The translations under genes were made by a program, and so were the position numbers. Below the pieces are notes generated by a model. It searched no databases and was not told the origin of the DNA. It worked only from the letters and a program-made list of their open reading frames with translations. Positions 51,401 to 58,242 of a DNA stretch of 64,000 nucleotides are shown here, one piece after another. This DNA comes from Hugenholtzia roseola DSM 9546 (lineage in GTDB: Bacteria > Bacteroidota > Bacteroidia > Cytophagales > Bernardetiaceae): positions 114,594 through 178,593 of the forward strand of contig NZ_KE383885.1 in the NCBI RefSeq assembly GCF_000422585.1. Reading direction: 5' to 3'. Position 1 is the first letter of the stretch. Every line of letters begins with the position of its first letter.

Positions 51401-54004
51401 AAAGAGCGGTTTAAATTATATTCAATTATTGTGCCTGACGAACGAGTCGCAGGTTTTTTAAATTTACAAGGTCTAACAGCAGCAGAATCGCGATTTTTTG
51501 ATTCTACTCTTTTAAAATTAATTACAATCGGTAGACAATTAGATTATGCAAAAAGTTTAGGTTTAAAACTTGAAGATATAATTAGTTCATCTACTGTATC
51601 TAATTGGAACAAAAGAAATGATGTAAAAACAGTTGGAAAAGACGGTAAATCAAAATCAACAGCTTTTTTTGATTTTTCTGGAGCTAAATTAATTGATGAA
51701 AACAGTGCGTTTACAATTTTTGAGCAGCCCGAAATTTTAAGTGAAAATAAAGCAGAATTAGAAAAATATAATACTTTAACTTATAATTCTATACTTAAAC
51801 ATTTAGACGGTAAAAATATATTTCCTCTCTCAGCGTTTGAAGAATTGAGTTCAAGACAAAAAGAAACATTAAAAAATGGTTTGAAATTAAAACTAAGTAC
51901 AACAGCAGATTTTAATACAAAAGAAAAAATATCAAATTTATTTAATAGTTTAATAAAAAATATTTCAGAAAATATTTCAAAAAAAACAAACGAAAAAAGA
52001 ATAAAAGTATTTGAAAATCTATTAGACCAACTCCAAAAAAATCAAAAGAAAATAAATGATTTATCAGATGATGATTTTAAAAATTTAAAAGAATTTGAAC
52101 TTTACTCAAATTATATTGAAATTGACGGTGAAGTTTTTATTGGAGTGGCAGATGGAAAAGAAGTTTATAGTTTAGACGGAAAATATATAAATTATATGTT
52201 TAGAGTTTTTCCAGAAGTTGAGGTAGATAAAATCAAAAAAAGAAAATCTGTTATTTTAACATTAAAAAAACAAGACTTAACAGATAAATTTAATGAAAGA
52301 GTAGAAAAAAATTATCAAGAATATATAAACTCAGATACTCCAAAACAAAAACAGTTATCAAATAAATATGCTTTTGATAATTTCGGTGGATTAAGTGAAT
52401 TTAATGATTCAGATTTTGATAGAAAATTAAATATAAAAACTAAAATGAACTTAAGACGAAACAACTTAAGTTTTAATTCAGATAATTACGGAACTATAGT
52501 TCAGACTGGTAATAAAAATGTATTAAAAGTAAATATAGATTCGGTAGGTTCTTTTACTAATACTATTTATGAAGGCGGTGTAACAGCAGACGTAGTATTA
52601 GAATATTTTAAAACTGTTTCTACTGGTAAAAGTGAAGCAGAATCAATAGAAAAAGCAGAAGTAACATCTGCTCAAGAATCGGAAAATCTTGATTATCAAT
52701 TAGTTTATAATCCTGCGGTTGATTATGTAAAAGCTAAAGTTACTCGAACAAAAGATAATAGATTTAAAGAAGCTGCAAAACTTTTTGTAAAAAGAGACGG
52801 TGAAATTATTGATATTTCTGAAGAACTTACTTTTGCTTTTGCCAATCCATCGCAGTTTCATTTAGTGTTAGGAAATCCAACTAAAACTGTGCAGAGGGAT
52901 AGAGAAAAACCATCTACAATAGTTAGTGAAGAAAAAGTTACAAAGTCTGTTGAAAGTTTTACTACTGCTGAAGAATTTGCTGAAAGATATTTGGAGTTAG
53001 CTTATCCGCAGTTCGATAAATCTTCAGTATCACATAGGTCAGTTAAAGATTTTATGTCTGCTGTGTTTTATTTAGGAGAAGTTGAAGTTACAAATGAAAA
53101 GCCTTTACTTGCACGATTTAAGCCTTTAGAATCAATTCTTGAATATCACAAAGCCGCACCTGTATACAATGAGATAAGAGAGTTAGTAGATAGAGCACAA
53201 GAGCAATTGGATAGCTGGACTAGATTAACACTTAGACCTAATCCTGGTGGCTTATTAGAAGATATACCTGAAATATTAAAATACAATCTTTCAGATCTAT
53301 ATTACATGTCAAAAATGAATGTTAAAGATACTATATTTGATTTTTACTCTAATGGAAATATTGAAGAAGGTGCCGGTATAACATTAATATATGACCTTAT
53401 GGCAGAAAGTATAAAAGAAGATCTTGCAAAAATTTATTCTTCAAAAAATACATCTCAAGAATTTAATCCATTTGAAGATGATCTATTTAGAACAGAACAA
53501 AAAGCCCAACCAATAGATTATGATATACCAGAACAAGAAGCCTTATCAATTATAGCAAATGTTTTTGGAGAGGCTTTAAATAATGATGACATTAGATTTA
53601 TTTCAAAACAAAGTTTTTTCAAAGGAAAACAGATTTTAGGAAAAGCAGCAAAAGATGTATTAGAATTTCATACAAAAGATGATTTAGTTTCAGAGCAAGT
53701 GGTTAGACACGAAATTTTGCATAAAATTTTGAATGAATTTATATCTCCAAAAAGATATAAAAAGATAGTAGAAGAAGCAAAAAGATTGATGTTAAAAGAT
53801 TTAAATAATTTTTATGTTTCTGAACTAAGTAAAGACAAAGAGCTGTCATTAGATAATATTACTGATTCAGAAGCAGAGGAGTATTTGGCTTTGAAGTATG
53901 AAATAAGCCACAAAGAAGACCCTAACCCTTTGCCCTTGCTTGATGCACTAAACAAAGAGATAAGGTCGGGCTACTTTCGGAACAAAACCAAATCAAGGAG
54001 CTAA
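48437..54004 (+). CDS. Giant unrecognised protein with C-terminal HEXXH motif
   Basis: The 1,855-residue protein has base composition far more AT-rich than host genes, with codons such as AAA, AAT, TTA and GAA dominating. Residues ~1-180 are helical; ~180-235 is a Pro/Thr/Glu linker. The rest is Lys/Glu/Asn-rich mixed fold without a recognised domain. Near the end, VRHEILHKILNEF gives HEXXH at ~1758-1762, with EAEEYLALKYE about 50 residues on as a possible third zinc ligand. That arrangement occurs in very large phage and mobile-element proteins. I use the ATG at 48437; a TTG-type upstream start overlaps the RT. The 3' end overlaps pdxH by 12 bases. It may be truncated. Confidence 0.75.
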   Translation: MSNLCSINGFLSNTNTRIEFYKSVIELSQSIVSDFFYVTKNYATLDNIPQEQLQKDLLNTIQSNELFKKLKNVFNTGSPEQKSLAGAIISYALGDLKSEINSQITSETSVVLDIFKKFNISNDSRGKLKLINSYENPLFVNFLNEASVFFSAIQKQDTTDLLQIQQQLEETLRFELPAPAPQKIEPENKTTTSVAEAAAQVPITLSTEAIVPEQTSYTDTNISFELIETESVFNSADEEQEEEAEYNENAYNFEGTNRESIRKIAIEWSKEFFKNKSFKSNSDIDNFVDALYNKSIKDITLDGESVSRLKQFLKREVIQEYLLQIRYALRTPRIVESDVVFKIEGLKPNEYLVFNHYSADYPDAPKFDTLPLQQMNDLNHHFSNFLEKNNSAKNIQRYFKNIDDKKLYTSGLAIYSGTFIFGEDRVLEVETDILNFYKKIEGKKPITETKDGNLDRTSISLGIALKFNFETDSEKIKDAVDSLVTDVTNKIYQNKSGRLYGNFSEAENVDLIFGEVDAQTIEKNKVKTTFASYFINKSGEIALPDSWFFRDIDERNRITEVKYFIEKTNKYQGTTDGTNQVDSFILKLKYKKQDSEKEYTVIIGNLEPPKADSGNYLEFYKELNDLLGNNKEVQVTKNNIRGVGLGSIKELGYSLYANSGYMYLQKYGGKFNQEKHNIYLFQNLMTGGVSDAEVSRLKEKQKELAEKIKKSPNSEKHKKILKALGSSPKEIEKLSVEKIIDILNRPLRIDTKDYIKFLKNLGYIVSPVMINTSRRGSSMLFFTPPGTVVKIYNSESKKFEEKRITNEKELIEYVNKLVTGGNVAERGRLLDLSRVGINAVYLRRKTVGVKELKELSQLTQSISTKSEGNKTNLKKQQLFNFAQAKYLHFLVSQDLQKNNDNLTPEEQNIVKEIKGLFFSDFEKYHTIFDSLNDEKTQEDIKEYVNLALSFENQIDNYLFFSESQRGILKTLKNKGITNLKDLFSTERLKERFKLYSIIVPDERVAGFLNLQGLTAAESRFFDSTLLKLITIGRQLDYAKSLGLKLEDIISSSTVSNWNKRNDVKTVGKDGKSKSTAFFDFSGAKLIDENSAFTIFEQPEILSENKAELEKYNTLTYNSILKHLDGKNIFPLSAFEELSSRQKETLKNGLKLKLSTTADFNTKEKISNLFNSLIKNISENISKKTNEKRIKVFENLLDQLQKNQKKINDLSDDDFKNLKEFELYSNYIEIDGEVFIGVADGKEVYSLDGKYINYMFRVFPEVEVDKIKKRKSVILTLKKQDLTDKFNERVEKNYQEYINSDTPKQKQLSNKYAFDNFGGLSEFNDSDFDRKLNIKTKMNLRRNNLSFNSDNYGTIVQTGNKNVLKVNIDSVGSFTNTIYEGGVTADVVLEYFKTVSTGKSEAESIEKAEVTSAQESENLDYQLVYNPAVDYVKAKVTRTKDNRFKEAAKLFVKRDGEIIDISEELTFAFANPSQFHLVLGNPTKTVQRDREKPSTIVSEEKVTKSVESFTTAEEFAERYLELAYPQFDKSSVSHRSVKDFMSAVFYLGEVEVTNEKPLLARFKPLESILEYHKAAPVYNEIRELVDRAQEQLDSWTRLTLRPNPGGLLEDIPEILKYNLSDLYYMSKMNVKDTIFDFYSNGNIEEGAGITLIYDLMAESIKEDLAKIYSSKNTSQEFNPFEDDLFRTEQKAQPIDYDIPEQEALSIIANVFGEALNNDDIRFISKQSFFKGKQILGKAAKDVLEFHTKDDLVSEQVVRHEILHKILNEFISPKRYKKIVEEAKRLMLKDLNNFYVSELSKDKELSLDNITDSEAEEYLALKYEISHKEDPNPLPLLDALNKEIRSGYFRNKTKSRS

Positions 54005-54652
54005 TCTAACAATTTCCCAACTATTATTTTGGGCTTCCGTTTCATTTTTTTGGTAGGCAATTCTATCATGCAGGCGCGAGGGTCTGCCTTGCCAAAATTC
54101 AAAATAAGTGGGAATAAGGCGATAGCCCCCCCAAAAGGGCGGCAAGGGCAATTTTTCCGTTCCCTCAAACTCTTTTTCTACTTCTTCTTGTCGCTTTTCA
54201 AGCCAATTTCGGCTTTCCACTATCTTGCTTTGCGGCGAAAGCCACGCACTAAGCTGACTCCCACGCGGGCGGCTCTGAAAATAGGCTTGCGATTCGGCAG
54301 CGGTTATTTTTTCAATTTTACCCTCCAAACGCACCTGACGTTGTAGTTCTGCCCAAAAAAATAGCAGGGCGGCTTGGTTATTTTGTACAATATTTTGTCC
54401 TTTTCTACTTTCATAATTTGTAAAAAAAACAAACCCTTTTTCATCTACTTCTTTTAAAAGTACAATCCGCGCCGAAGGAAAACCGCGCTCGTCGGTTGTG
54501 GCAAGCGTCATGGCGTTGGGTTCAGCGGCTAATTGGGCTTGTAGAGCTTCTTCAAACCAAACTTTGAACTGCAAAAAAGGACTACTTTCTACATTATCTT
54601 CATCTAAACGATGGAGGCTATATTCTTGTCGTAAGTTCTTGATATTAAGCAT
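53993..54652 (-). CDS. pdxH: Pyridoxamine 5'-phosphate oxidase
   Basis: The 219-residue FMN enzyme makes pyridoxal 5'-phosphate from the pyridoxamine or pyridoxine phosphate. Family marks include LRQEYSLHRLDED at the start, AMTLATTDERGFPSARIVLLKEVDEKGFVFFTNYESRKG, AALLFFWAELQRQVRLEGKIEKI, YFQSRPRGSQLSAWLSPQS and the C-terminal FEFWQGRPSRLHDRI and IVRLAP. The protein is complete even though the AT-rich island's giant gene overlaps its last codons. I chose ATG at 54652; a longer frame to 54685 lacks family similarity. Confidence 0.95.
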   Translation of the reverse strand: MLNIKNLRQEYSLHRLDEDNVESSPFLQFKVWFEEALQAQLAAEPNAMTLATTDERGFPSARIVLLKEVDEKGFVFFTNYESRKGQNIVQNNQAALLFFWAELQRQVRLEGKIEKITAAESQAYFQSRPRGSQLSAWLSPQSKIVESRNWLEKRQEEVEKEFEGTEKLPLPPFWGGYRLIPTYFEFWQGRPSRLHDRIAYQKNETEAQNNSWEIVRLAP

Positions 54653-54808
54653 TTTAATACGGCTTAGGGGAAGAAATAAATACAAAATAGCGTCAGAAAA
54701 GAAGCCCTATACAAGGCTGCTTCTTGCTTCCAAACAAAGATAAGGGCTTTTTGTCTAATTCTACACGCAATTCTTAGGCAAAATACTACTTTGCTATGCT
54801 TTTTTCCC

Positions 54809-54816
54809 TATTTTTG
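54809..54816 (+). promoter_or_regulatory. Putative -7 element before the TPR/periplasmic-binding gene
   Basis: TATTTTTG fits TAnnTTTG. A TTTG about 15 bases before it could act as -33 but is closely spaced. The start codon is at 54901. Confidence 0.4.
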
Positions 54817-54900
54817 CGTTTCCTTAGCTTCGTTTTTTTCCTTTTTTATGACCAAAAAGGAAAAAAATAATTCTTAATTTCTACCAAACTTCCGATACTA

Positions 54901-56664
54901 ATGACAAAAAAAATAATACTCTCTTTCTTAATCTTTTTTGTTTGCACCTCCTTACTATGGGCGCAAAATTGGCAAACGATGTATGAAAAAGGCAAAAATG
55001 AAATTAAAAATAAAAACTATAAACAAGCGCAAACTACCTTAGAACCGCTTGCTCGCACCTCGCCTATCGTCGGTTATCAACGACATGGGGCGTATCTCTA
55101 TGCACTTGCAGCCTATCATAACAAAGATTTTGCTACGGCACGCCAAATTTTGCGCACACTTTTAGAGCAGCAGCCTAATTGGGAAGAGCGGCAGGAAGTC
55201 TTGCTTTTAGCTGCTACGGTTGCTTTTGAAGAAAAACAAACGGCGCAAGGCTTTGAGTATCTTAAAAATATTACAAATACAAATTTGAAAGAGCCTATTT
55301 TTAAGATGAAAAAAAATGTTTTTCAAAATTATCCCCTCGAACGAATAGAAACTCTTTATCAAAGCTATCCTCAAGATAGAGCCATTGCAGAGCTATTAGC
55401 GGACAAACTGGTGCAAAATCAAAATTTGCCACAGGCAAAAAGATTATTAGACGAAATTAAAAATAAATTTTCTTATACGCCTGAAATCAATACAAAAGTA
55501 GAAGCAAATGTACCGATAGAAACTCCTATCACGCAAATAGAGAAAAAAAGTAAGTACCAAGTTGGGGTCTTTTTGCCTTTTTTTGCAAGCGGAGAGCGCA
55601 ATTTTAGTACAGAAAAAGATTACCAATTTGCAGTAGATTTGTATGCAGGCATGACGATTGCTAAAAATATTCTGTCAAATGAGGGCATCGAACTCGATTT
55701 ATTGCCCTTTGATACAGAAAGAAACGAAGGAAAATTAAAGTCTTTTTTAAATCAATCTAATGCTAAAAATCTCGATTTATTAGTAGGGGCATTGTATCCA
55801 AATACGTTGCCTTTATTGAGCGATTTTGGTCGTCAGCATAATATTCCTGTTTTAAATCCTATTAGCACCAATTCGGATTTATCACAGAGTCATTCGCTTT
55901 ATTTTTTGTACGAACCCAGCGAGCGCACCCAAGCGCAACAAGCTGCCGCTTTCGCACTTGACAAATTAGCACGAAAAAATGCTTATATCATTTATGACGA
56001 AAACAAAAAAAATGAAGTAATGGCGGCTTATTATCGCGATTTTATTCTCAAAAATGGCGGCGAAGTACGACTTTTTCACCAAACACAGGCGAGCAACAAG
56101 ATTTACAGCAACTTACAACAAGCCCTCAAAGACCTCGCGCCACGCCGCACAGGAGCAAAAAATGATTTGGAGGAGTTAGACCCAGACGCGCATATCGTCG
56201 TTTTTACTTCGGAGGCTGCCACTGCGGGAACGTTTGTGAGCATTGTCGATGCTTCGGGGAAAAAAATTCCAACTATTATTACAAATAATTGGTTTAATTT
56301 TACACAAATCAACGCCGACCACTTCGAAAACCTAAACTTTTATGTCATTTATCCTGATTTTATCGATAGCAATCGCCCCGAAGTAAAAGAATTTTTCAAT
56401 TTGTATTGGGAAAAAAATAATACTTTTCCTTCTGATTTTTCTTATATCGGTTTTGAATCGGTTTATTATTTTGGCAAAATGTTAGGACTTTATGGCAAGC
56501 AAATGCCGCAAGGTATCAGACAGCAAGACTTTATGCAAGGAAAAGTCATGCTCGGACACGACTACCGACATACCACTACCGACAATAAATTCGTTCCCAT
56601 CTTACAATGGAAAAAGGGCGAAGGCTTAATTTTGAGCAACGACCCAAACCAAATAAAGGACTAA
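54901..56664 (+). CDS. TPR plus type 1 periplasmic-binding fusion protein
   Basis: The 587-residue protein has a signal peptide (MTKKIILSFLIFFVCTSLLW). Residues ~25-185 are TPR-like helices (YEKGKNEIKNKNYKQAQTTLEPLA; ARQILRTLLEQQPNWEERQEVL). Residues ~215-585 form a Peripl_BP_6/LivK-like domain (YQVGVFLPFFASGERNF; LLVGALYPNTLPLLSDFGRQHNIPVLNPISTN; NLNFYVIYPDF). This TPR-plus-binding-protein order is like LpoA, which activates peptidoglycan synthases, and like Bacteroidota amino-acid ABC-type receptors. No permease genes are near, so a role as a cell-envelope sensor or regulator is more likely than transport. Confidence 0.82.
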   Translation: MTKKIILSFLIFFVCTSLLWAQNWQTMYEKGKNEIKNKNYKQAQTTLEPLARTSPIVGYQRHGAYLYALAAYHNKDFATARQILRTLLEQQPNWEERQEVLLLAATVAFEEKQTAQGFEYLKNITNTNLKEPIFKMKKNVFQNYPLERIETLYQSYPQDRAIAELLADKLVQNQNLPQAKRLLDEIKNKFSYTPEINTKVEANVPIETPITQIEKKSKYQVGVFLPFFASGERNFSTEKDYQFAVDLYAGMTIAKNILSNEGIELDLLPFDTERNEGKLKSFLNQSNAKNLDLLVGALYPNTLPLLSDFGRQHNIPVLNPISTNSDLSQSHSLYFLYEPSERTQAQQAAAFALDKLARKNAYIIYDENKKNEVMAAYYRDFILKNGGEVRLFHQTQASNKIYSNLQQALKDLAPRRTGAKNDLEELDPDAHIVVFTSEAATAGTFVSIVDASGKKIPTIITNNWFNFTQINADHFENLNFYVIYPDFIDSNRPEVKEFFNLYWEKNNTFPSDFSYIGFESVYYFGKMLGLYGKQMPQGIRQQDFMQGKVMLGHDYRHTTTDNKFVPILQWKKGEGLILSNDPNQIKD

Positions 56665-56700
56665 TATTTGTATTTTGGGTAAGAAATTGACAAAAAAACA

Positions 56701-56731
56701 AAACCTATCTTGTTATCAAGATAAGTTTTTT
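56701..56731 (+). terminator. Terminator after the TPR/periplasmic-binding gene
   Basis: AAACCTATCTTG and CAAGATAAGTTT pair with one mismatch around TTAT, followed by TTTTTT. The next gene faces it, so the hairpin may serve both directions. Confidence 0.8.
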
Positions 56732-56744
56732 GCGCCTTAAAAAT

Positions 56745-57239
56745 TTAGAAAACAGAGTATAGCAGGATAAGAATATCCACAAAAGTCCAAAATATTTGGG
56801 TAGCAAAACGCCAAGGACGGTTCGCAAAAAGTCCGCCAATGAGCAGCAAAAAGCCCCAACAAATGCCTATGAGCGTTAGCACACCCAACGTTGTGAGCAT
56901 GTAGGGTAGCGGCAGGCAGAACACAAGAAGCCCTGTGCCGATAATAATGGCTGAACGCCTGCCATTACCTTGCTCCTTTTCCGCTTTTTTTCGTATCATT
57001 TTTTCTATTCGCGCCTGTTTTTTTTGTATCTTTTTAGCAAGCGAATTTGTCTTTTCTGGCTTTGCGTCTATTTTTTTATCGTTTAAAGATAAAGATTTAT
57101 CGTTTGCTTTTTTAAGCAATTTTGTTTTTCTAACCGCCATGCCTTCCGAAGAAGCAGCAAAAACAGGTGAAAAATAAATAATAAAAATTAGACAAAAAAA
57201 CGAACAAAAAAGTAGATGTTTAGAAAGTTTGATATACAT
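56745..57239 (-). CDS. Exported small membrane protein, unknown
   Basis: The product of about 164 residues has a signal-like N-terminus (LLFCSFFCLIFIIYFSPVFAASS), a very Lys-rich helix (KTKLLKKANDK...KKIQKKQARIEKMIRKKAEKEQ) and two C-terminal membrane segments (IIIGTGLLVFCLPLPYMLTTLGVLTLIGICW and nearby). The layout resembles small Bacteroidota envelope proteins with a basic coiled coil. I use ATG at 57239; the longer frame overlaps crtW. It is 19 bases after crtW on the same strand. No function is known. Confidence 0.6.
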   Translation of the reverse strand: MYIKLSKHLLFCSFFCLIFIIYFSPVFAASSEGMAVRKTKLLKKANDKSLSLNDKKIDAKPEKTNSLAKKIQKKQARIEKMIRKKAEKEQGNGRRSAIIIGTGLLVFCLPLPYMLTTLGVLTLIGICWGFLLLIGGLFANRPWRFATQIFWTFVDILILLYSVF

Positions 57240-57258
57240 AACAATAAAGATTTGAAGT

Positions 57259-57963
57259 TTAAAAATGTTGTTTTTCTTTTTCTTGATACAATTTCCACCA
57301 AGGCGTGCGTGGCGAATCATGATGCTCGTAATGATAACCAAAAAAATAACAAGAAACAAATGCCCAAAGATGATTTTTCGCCTGTGAGCGCGAATGGTGC
57401 GCATTAGCGGGTCTTTTCCGATGCGGCAAATACGTGCCAAAATAAAAAAGTTGAAAAGTGGAAAGAACGGCAGGAAGCATCCAATAAAAAATAAGATTTT
57501 CTACGGGCAAAAAAAGTTTTAAAATATTATAGGTAATTGCCATTAAAAGAATTTGCCAAATATTGATATATTCTTTTGCAAAATTAAAGTACCAAATCCA
57601 GAAGCCGCCTTCATGAAAATCGGGGTCTTTGTCGGTTGCGACAAAACGGTGATGCAAGTGATGTTTTTTATTCAGATTGTCATAAAAATTATAAGAAAAA
57701 AGAGCGGCACAGATGCGCCCAATGTTGTGATTGAGTCGCGAATTGTGGCTTACAGTGCCATGCATGGCATCATGGGCTGTGATAAAAATGCCTGTGTATA
57801 AATGCGTCTGCCACAAAAACAGGAGATAGGTTAGCGGAGAGTCCCATTTTATTTCATATTGTAAAAGAAAAAAAAGAGAAACAAACCAAGTAGTAATGAG
57901 CGAACAAGCAAGCCAGACCCCAAAGTTGGGCAATTCTAACAGAAATTCTATCTTTTTTTTCAT
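57259..57963 (-). CDS. crtW: Beta-carotene ketolase CrtW
   Basis: The 234-residue di-iron membrane oxygenase should introduce the 4-keto group into beta-ionone rings of carotenoids. The three His boxes are HDAMH (64-68), HHLHH (101-105) and HYEHH (211-215), in the order and spacing of CrtW. Further CrtW marks are FQLFYFGTYLPHRKRPANAHHSRS and GYHYEHHDSPRTPWWKL. Several membrane helices surround the boxes. No other carotenoid gene (crtB, crtI, crtY, crtZ) is in the window, so this copy is separate from the core pathway. It heads toward the small exported protein gene and follows DUF4834. Confidence 0.9.
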   Translation of the reverse strand: MKKKIEFLLELPNFGVWLACSLITTWFVSLFFLLQYEIKWDSPLTYLLFLWQTHLYTGIFITAHDAMHGTVSHNSRLNHNIGRICAALFSYNFYDNLNKKHHLHHRFVATDKDPDFHEGGFWIWYFNFAKEYINIWQILLMAITYNILKLFLPVENLIFYWMLPAVLSTFQLFYFGTYLPHRKRPANAHHSRSQAKNHLWAFVSCYFFGYHYEHHDSPRTPWWKLYQEKEKQHF

Positions 57964-57981
57964 CTTAGTTGTATCTTGTTT

Positions 57982-58218
57982 TTATTTGATTTCTTCAAAA
58001 TCGGCATAGCCTTCCTCGCCTTCGTCGGGGGTAGATTTGCGTTTGGCAGCCCCTTTTGGCTTTAAAATGGTTAGATTTCCAAATTGTATGGGTTGCTCCT
58101 GTGTGTGGCTTTGTGGAAACCGTCGGCGCAGTAGTAGCAGAGAAAGACGCAACAAAAGCCCCAAAAGGAAAGGCGAAAGTAGCAAAATTGCCACCATGAC
58201 AAGCAAGAATTTGAGCAT
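57982..58218 (-). CDS. DUF4834 small membrane protein
   Basis: The 78-residue protein has one hydrophobic segment (LLVMVAILLLSPFLLGLLLRLSLLLL), an Arg cluster (RRRFPQ) and an acidic end (GEEGYADFEEIK) that is the mark of DUF4834 in Bacteroidota. The function is unknown. It is 18 bases upstream of crtW and 24 bases downstream of the CHAT-TPR gene, all on the minus strand. Confidence 0.75.
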   Translation of the reverse strand: MLKFLLVMVAILLLSPFLLGLLLRLSLLLLRRRFPQSHTQEQPIQFGNLTILKPKGAAKRKSTPDEGEEGYADFEEIK

Positions 58219-58242
58219 ATTGTTTTCGAAAAGAGATGGTAA

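Noticed and set aside
53690-53900. Firm call of an active metalloprotease in the giant protein
   Set aside because: HEXXH alone is common by chance in a Lys/Glu-rich 1,855-residue protein; the spacing of a third ligand is suggestive only.
47358-54004. Diversity-generating retroelement
   Set aside because: No template/variable repeat pair with adenine-specific differences was seen around the RT, and no accessory Avd-like gene is present. The RT block reads PTSPLISN rather than the usual DGR form. A computed search for near-identical 100-150 base pairs would settle it.
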